A stretch of 15,898 nt of DNA from Betaproteobacteria bacterium (GTDB taxonomy: Bacteria > Pseudomonadota > Gammaproteobacteria > Burkholderiales > Burkholderiaceae_C). The stretch is taken from the NCBI GenBank assembly GCA_947448675.1, contig CANFOR010000040.1, positions 1-15,898 of the forward strand. The letters are read 5' to 3'. Positions 12,949-15,898 of the stretch are shown here, one piece after another (positions within the stretch are counted from its first letter, which is position 1; every line of letters begins with the position of its first letter). The notes below the pieces were generated by a model that saw only the letters and a program-made list of their open reading frames with translations, was not told where the DNA came from and did not search any database. A program made the translations under genes and the position numbers.

Positions 12949-13923
12949 TTAATACAGGCCACGCACCCGCGCATGCAGGCGTGCCAAGCCCAGCAGCGCG
13001 TCGGTGTAGGGCGTGGCCACGCCGGTGCGCGCGCCCAGCTCTTGTACCGCGCCGACCAAAGCGTCGAGTTCTACCGCTTTGCCACTTTCCACGTCTTGCA
13101 GCATCGAGGTTTTGAAGGCCCCGAGCTTGCGCGTCACCTCGTGCCGGTCTTCGGGCGCTTGCGCGATGGGCAGGCCCAAGTGCGCGCCAATTTCTTTGGC
13201 CTCGAGCATCACGTTGGAGATGAAGCAGCGCACCAGTGGGTCGGCCATGATCAAGTCGGTGGTGGCACCGGTGAGCGCGCTGACCGGGTTGACCGTCATA
13301 TTGCCCCACAGCTTGTACCAAACGTCTTTTTGAATCTGCGGCGACACGCTGGCGGCAAACCCGGCGCGCTCGAGCAAGGCGCACAAGGCTTGCACCCGCG
13401 GGCTGCTGCCGCCCGCAGGCTCGCCAATGATCAACCCATTGCCAAAATGGTGGCGCACGCACCCAGGCGACTCCAGCGCGCAACTGGCATGCACCACGCC
13501 GCCCAGCACATGCTGCGGCGCAATGGCCTGGGCGATGGCGCCGCTGGGGTCTACCGCCTGCAGGCGCTGGCCTTGCAAGGCCCCGCCCAAGCCCTGTAAG
13601 AACCACCAGGGCACGCCGTTCATGGCGGTGAGCACCATGGTCTGCGGGCCCAGCAAAGGGCCAATAGCCGCCGCTACCGACGCCATAGCCGGGGCCTTAA
13701 CGGCGACGATCACCAGCTCTTGCACGCCCAGATCAAAGGGCTGCTCACTGGCCTGCACCGCCACGGTGTGCAGTTCACCCGCGCTGTGCAGGCTCAAGCC
13801 TTGCTTGCGCAAGCGCTGCAAGCTCGCGCCGCGCGCCACCACGCTCAGGCTGCAACCGGCTTGCGCCAAGCGCACACCCAACCAGCCGCCAATCGCACCG
13901 GCACCGTAAATTGCAATTTTCAT
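12949..13923 (-). CDS. panE: Ketopantoate reductase family protein (PanE/ApbA type)
   Basis: PanE reduces 2-dehydropantoate with NADPH for pantothenate synthesis. The 324-residue protein starts MKIAIYGAGAIGGWLGVRL, with the Rossmann GxGxxG at residues 7-12. It has VIVAVKAPAM, QTMVLTAMNGVPWW (the NG motif) and DVWYKLWGNMTVNPVSALTG, in which Lys204 is the likely catalytic lysine of the C-terminal domain, then the family-like tail PYTDALLGL. The ATG at 13923 is fixed by AGGTGG at 13928-13933 and by the nucleotide-binding motif. No pantothenate gene is adjacent; it leads a minus-strand operon with a DMT transporter. It could therefore be a paralogue acting on another 2-keto acid, and the gene symbol is tentative. 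Confidence 0.85.
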   Translation of the reverse strand: MKIAIYGAGAIGGWLGVRLAQAGCSLSVVARGASLQRLRKQGLSLHSAGELHTVAVQASEQPFDLGVQELVIVAVKAPAMASVAAAIGPLLGPQTMVLTAMNGVPWWFLQGLGGALQGQRLQAVDPSGAIAQAIAPQHVLGGVVHASCALESPGCVRHHFGNGLIIGEPAGGSSPRVQALCALLERAGFAASVSPQIQKDVWYKLWGNMTVNPVSALTGATTDLIMADPLVRCFISNVMLEAKEIGAHLGLPIAQAPEDRHEVTRKLGAFKTSMLQDVESGKAVELDALVGAVQELGARTGVATPYTDALLGLARLHARVRGLY

Positions 13924-13956
13924 GAACCCACCTGGTACTGCAAACACCCATCGTTT

Positions 13957-14021
13957 GCTATAAAATAAATAGCTGTTTACGCATATTCTATGCGCCTTGC
14001 AGGCCTTTTTACCTCTGAAAA
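13957..14021 (+). repeat. 65-bp dispersed repeat, copy 3 (between panE and radA)
   Basis: It aligns ungapped to 1576-1640. Hairpin I is GCTAT/ATAGC at 13957-13973. Hairpin II is CGCATA-TTC-TATGCG at 13980-13994. GCCT-TGC-AGGC followed by CTTTTT then gives a terminator-like end near 13996-14012. It occupies most of the 153-base gap between the divergent panE and radA genes, and could shape expression of either. Confidence 0.7.
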
Positions 14022-14044
14022 GCGCCATTTTTAATCTGCTGCAA

Positions 14045-14061
14045 GCCAGCCAAAGGCTGGC
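14045..14061 (+). promoter_or_regulatory. Hairpin just upstream of radA
   Basis: GCCAGCC-AAA-GGCTGGC is a perfect 7-base stem with a 3-base loop, ending 15 bases before the radA ATG and directly before the -10-like GATAAT. As it lies upstream of the likely transcript start it would act as DNA, for example as a binding site, or it may terminate reading from further upstream. Role unknown. Confidence 0.4.
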
Positions 14062-14064
14062 AAA

Positions 14065-14070
14065 TGATAA
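14065..14070 (+). promoter_or_regulatory. -10 element of radA
   Basis: GATAAT, preceded by an AT-rich TG context, ends 6 bases before the ATG at 14077. The transcript would start at the ATG itself, that is, leaderless. No good -35 is seen. Confidence 0.35.
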
Positions 14071-14076
14071 TGTGCC

Positions 14077-15444
14077 ATGGCCAAAGACAAAAGCATCTAC
14101 ACCTGCAGCGAATGCGGCGGCACCACACCCAAGTGGCTGGGCAAGTGCCCGCACTGCAACGCCTGGAACACCTTGGTGGAGTCGGTTGCCGAATCCAACG
14201 CGCCGGTCAAAAACCGCTTTGCCTCACTGGTCAAAAGCGCCGAAGTGGCGACCCTGGCCGACATTGAGGCGGTAGACGTGCCACGCACGCCCACCGGCCT
14301 GGACGAACTCGACCGCGTGCTGGGCGGCGGCATTGTCGAGGGCGGCGTGGTGCTGATCGGCGGCGACCCTGGCATTGGCAAGTCCACCCTGCTCTTGCAG
14401 GCGCTAGACGCACTGCAGCGCAGCGGCATGTCTACGCTCTACGTGACGGGCGAAGAGAGCGGCGCGCAGGTGGCGCTGCGCTCGCGCCGCCTGGGGCTGC
14501 ACCAGTCGCAGGTCAAGGTGTTGGCCGAGATTCAGTTAGAAAAAATGCTCGCTACGTTGGAGCAAACCCGGCCTGGCATAGCCGTGATCGACTCGATCCA
14601 AACCGTGTACTCCGAGCAGCTCACCAGCGCGCCCGGCTCGGTGGCCCAGGTGCGCGAATGCGCAGCGCATTTAACGCGTGCGGCCAAGGCCAGCGGCACG
14701 GCCATTGTGCTGGTAGGGCATGTGACCAAAGAAGGCGCGCTGGCCGGGCCGCGCGTGCTGGAGCACATGGTCGACACGGTGCTCTACTTTGAAGGCGAAA
14801 CGCACAGCAGCTTTCGCCTGGTGCGCGCGATTAAAAACCGCTTTGGCGCGGTGAACGAGATTGGCGTCTTCGCCATGACGGAGAAGGGCCTCAAGGGCGT
14901 GAGCAATCCCAGCGCCATCTTTTTGAGCCAGCACAGCGAGCCCGTGCCCGGCAGCTGCGTCATGGTCACGCTCGAGGGCACGCGGCCCATGCTGGTGGAA
15001 ATCCAAGCCCTGGTCGACAGCGGCGGCCCCAGCCCGCGCCGCCTCAGCGTGGGCCTGGACAAAGACCGCTTGGCCATGCTGCTCGCCGTGTTGCACCGCC
15101 ATGCGGGCGTGGCCTGCATGGACCAAGACGTGTTCGTCAACGCCGTGGGCGGCGTGCGCATCAGCGAGCCCGCGGCCGACTTGGCGGTGATGCTGGCCAT
15201 CACCAGCAGCCTGCGCGGCAAACCACTGCCCAAGGGTTTTGTGGCCTTTGGCGAGGTCGGCTTAGCAGGCGAAGTGCGCCCCGCGCCGCGCGGCCAAGAG
15301 CGCCTGAAAGAAGCCGCCAAACTGGGCTTTAGTGTGGCCATCGTCCCCAAGGCCAATGCGCCGAAAAAAGCCATTGAAGGCTTGACCATCCACGCGGTGG
15401 AGCGGGTGGAAGAGGCGATGGAAGTGGTGCGGGGCTTGGGCTGA
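14077..15444 (+). CDS. radA: DNA repair protein RadA (branch-migration ATPase)
   Basis: RadA helps process recombination intermediates together with RecA. The 455-residue protein has the full family layout: a zinc finger CSECGGTTPKWLGKCPHC (Cys10, 13, 24, 27), the Walker A GGDPGIGKST at residues 95-104 (Lys102), and a Walker B region ending VIDSIQTVY. The RadA-specific motif KNRFG is at 253-257, and a C-terminal Lon-like domain contains VGGVRISEPAADLAV, GEVGLAGEVRP and RLKEAAKLGF. Length agrees with E. coli RadA (460). The start is fixed by the zinc finger and a -10-like GATAAT right before it. It lies divergent from panE; in related genomes I recall it directly after alr, so the panE block appears to have entered between them. 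Confidence 0.97.
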   Translation: MAKDKSIYTCSECGGTTPKWLGKCPHCNAWNTLVESVAESNAPVKNRFASLVKSAEVATLADIEAVDVPRTPTGLDELDRVLGGGIVEGGVVLIGGDPGIGKSTLLLQALDALQRSGMSTLYVTGEESGAQVALRSRRLGLHQSQVKVLAEIQLEKMLATLEQTRPGIAVIDSIQTVYSEQLTSAPGSVAQVRECAAHLTRAAKASGTAIVLVGHVTKEGALAGPRVLEHMVDTVLYFEGETHSSFRLVRAIKNRFGAVNEIGVFAMTEKGLKGVSNPSAIFLSQHSEPVPGSCVMVTLEGTRPMLVEIQALVDSGGPSPRRLSVGLDKDRLAMLLAVLHRHAGVACMDQDVFVNAVGGVRISEPAADLAVMLAITSSLRGKPLPKGFVAFGEVGLAGEVRPAPRGQERLKEAAKLGFSVAIVPKANAPKKAIEGLTIHAVERVEEAMEVVRGLG

Positions 15445-15595
15445 ATCCGGCGTTGTTTGAAGCGAAACAGCATTGCATGCCGCAGAGCGCAGCGCCGCCC
15501 GCATAAAGGGCTGCCGCAAGTGGTCTACACCGCCAAGTTGAATTGAGCATTTTTACTACGCAATCGCCGCAACTTCGATGCGCGTCACGCAGTAG

Positions 15596-15601
15596 GACAA
15601 T
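15596..15601 (+). promoter_or_regulatory. Possible -10 element of the last gene
   Basis: GACAAT ends 7 bases before the ATG at 15609, the same geometry as at radA and glcE. The 164-base gap between radA and this gene otherwise shows nothing I can name. Confidence 0.3.
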
Positions 15602-15608
15602 ATGCCCC

Positions 15609-15898
15609 ATGAATTTTCAAAAAATATTTTTACCCATCGCAGGCGTAGGCATGGTCGCTGTGGCCTATAGGGCTTGGGGCTGGCAGGGTGTTTTGCTGGT
15701 GCTGGGCGGCATTGTGTTTTGGCTGCTGCTGCACTACAACCGCATGCTCTCGGCACTCAAAAAGGCTGCCAATCGGCCGATTGGCTATGTGCCCAGTGCG
15801 GTGATGCTCAACGCCAAGCTGGCCAAGGGCGCGACCTTGTTGCATGTGGTCGCTCTCACGCGCAGCTTGGGCGCGCTGCAAACGGCAAAAGACGCGCA
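15609..15898 (+). CDS. Small conserved membrane protein, 5' part
   Basis: The frame stays open to the right edge, giving 96 residues. A basic start (MNFQKIF) leads into two hydrophobic helices, LPIAGVGMVAVAYRAWGW and GVLLVLGGIVFWLLLHY. A cytoplasmic-looking stretch follows: NRMLSALKKAANRPIGYV, then SAVMLNAKLAKGATLLHVVALTRSLG. I recall similar unnamed proteins near radA in related bacteria, but no function is known to me. The ATG at 15609 is chosen as the first codon before the hydrophobic region and because of the -10-like element just upstream. The C-terminus lies outside the window. Confidence 0.75.
   Translation, partial: MNFQKIFLPIAGVGMVAVAYRAWGWQGVLLVLGGIVFWLLLHYNRMLSALKKAANRPIGYVPSAVMLNAKLAKGATLLHVVALTRSLGALQTAKDA

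Noticed and set aside
12853..13599. Plus-strand and minus-strand alternative frames of about 250 codons over panE
   Set aside because: No motif, while the minus-strand PanE frame has GAGAIGG and the catalytic lysine region.
13924..14154. Upstream extension of panE over the repeat and the radA start
   Set aside because: The extension reads the dispersed repeat and radA antisense; AGGTGG and the Rossmann motif fix the start at 13923.

Overview
The window looks like a chromosomal segment of a GC-rich betaproteobacterium, most likely Burkholderiales, family Comamonadaceae (Rhodoferax/Polaromonas/Acidovorax type). This rests on protein character (GlcE/GlcF, LplT, Alr, RadA), codon use, and dispersed repeats beginning gctac...tagctg that I recall as common in that family. 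No tRNA, rRNA, CRISPR, transposase or phage gene is visible. No stretch longer than about 170 bases lacks a gene.

Layout: (1) 1-3013, the 3' part of a short-chain dehydrogenase, then glcE and glcF, the FAD and Fe-S subunits of glycolate oxidase; glcD is not in the window. glcE carries two repeat-derived in-frame segments. (2) 3086-4168, a secreted alpha/beta hydrolase of MetX-like fold. (3) 4181-4974, a compact low-GC islet bounded by a perfect 11-bp direct repeat. It encodes a small HEIGH metallopeptidase resembling the M91/NleD toxin domain, and a translationally coupled membrane protein that could be its immunity partner. (4) 5009-7174, small genes: DUF3224, DUF1304, a VOC/glyoxalase protein, a remnant of an EVE-domain gene, and a WYL (YafY-type) regulator, with a probable operator in front of the VOC gene. 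(5) 7233-9095, glutathione peroxidase (minus) divergent from an unusual two-part response regulator (plus). (6) 9123-15444, lplT (minus), alr (plus) and radA (plus), with a three-gene minus-strand block (panE-like reductase, EamA transporter, DUF1330 protein) between alr and radA. (7) 15609 to the end, the start of a small membrane protein.

Two things stand out. One is the toxin/immunity-like islet at 4181-4974. The other is a 65-bp dispersed repeat with near full-length copies at 1576-1640 and 13957-14021 and a decayed copy at 6401-6458. The two best copies differ at about 18 positions, yet both predicted hairpins are preserved by paired C-G to T-A changes, and one copy lies inside the glcE reading frame. 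Further segments that resemble the repeat lie inside alr and the response-regulator gene.
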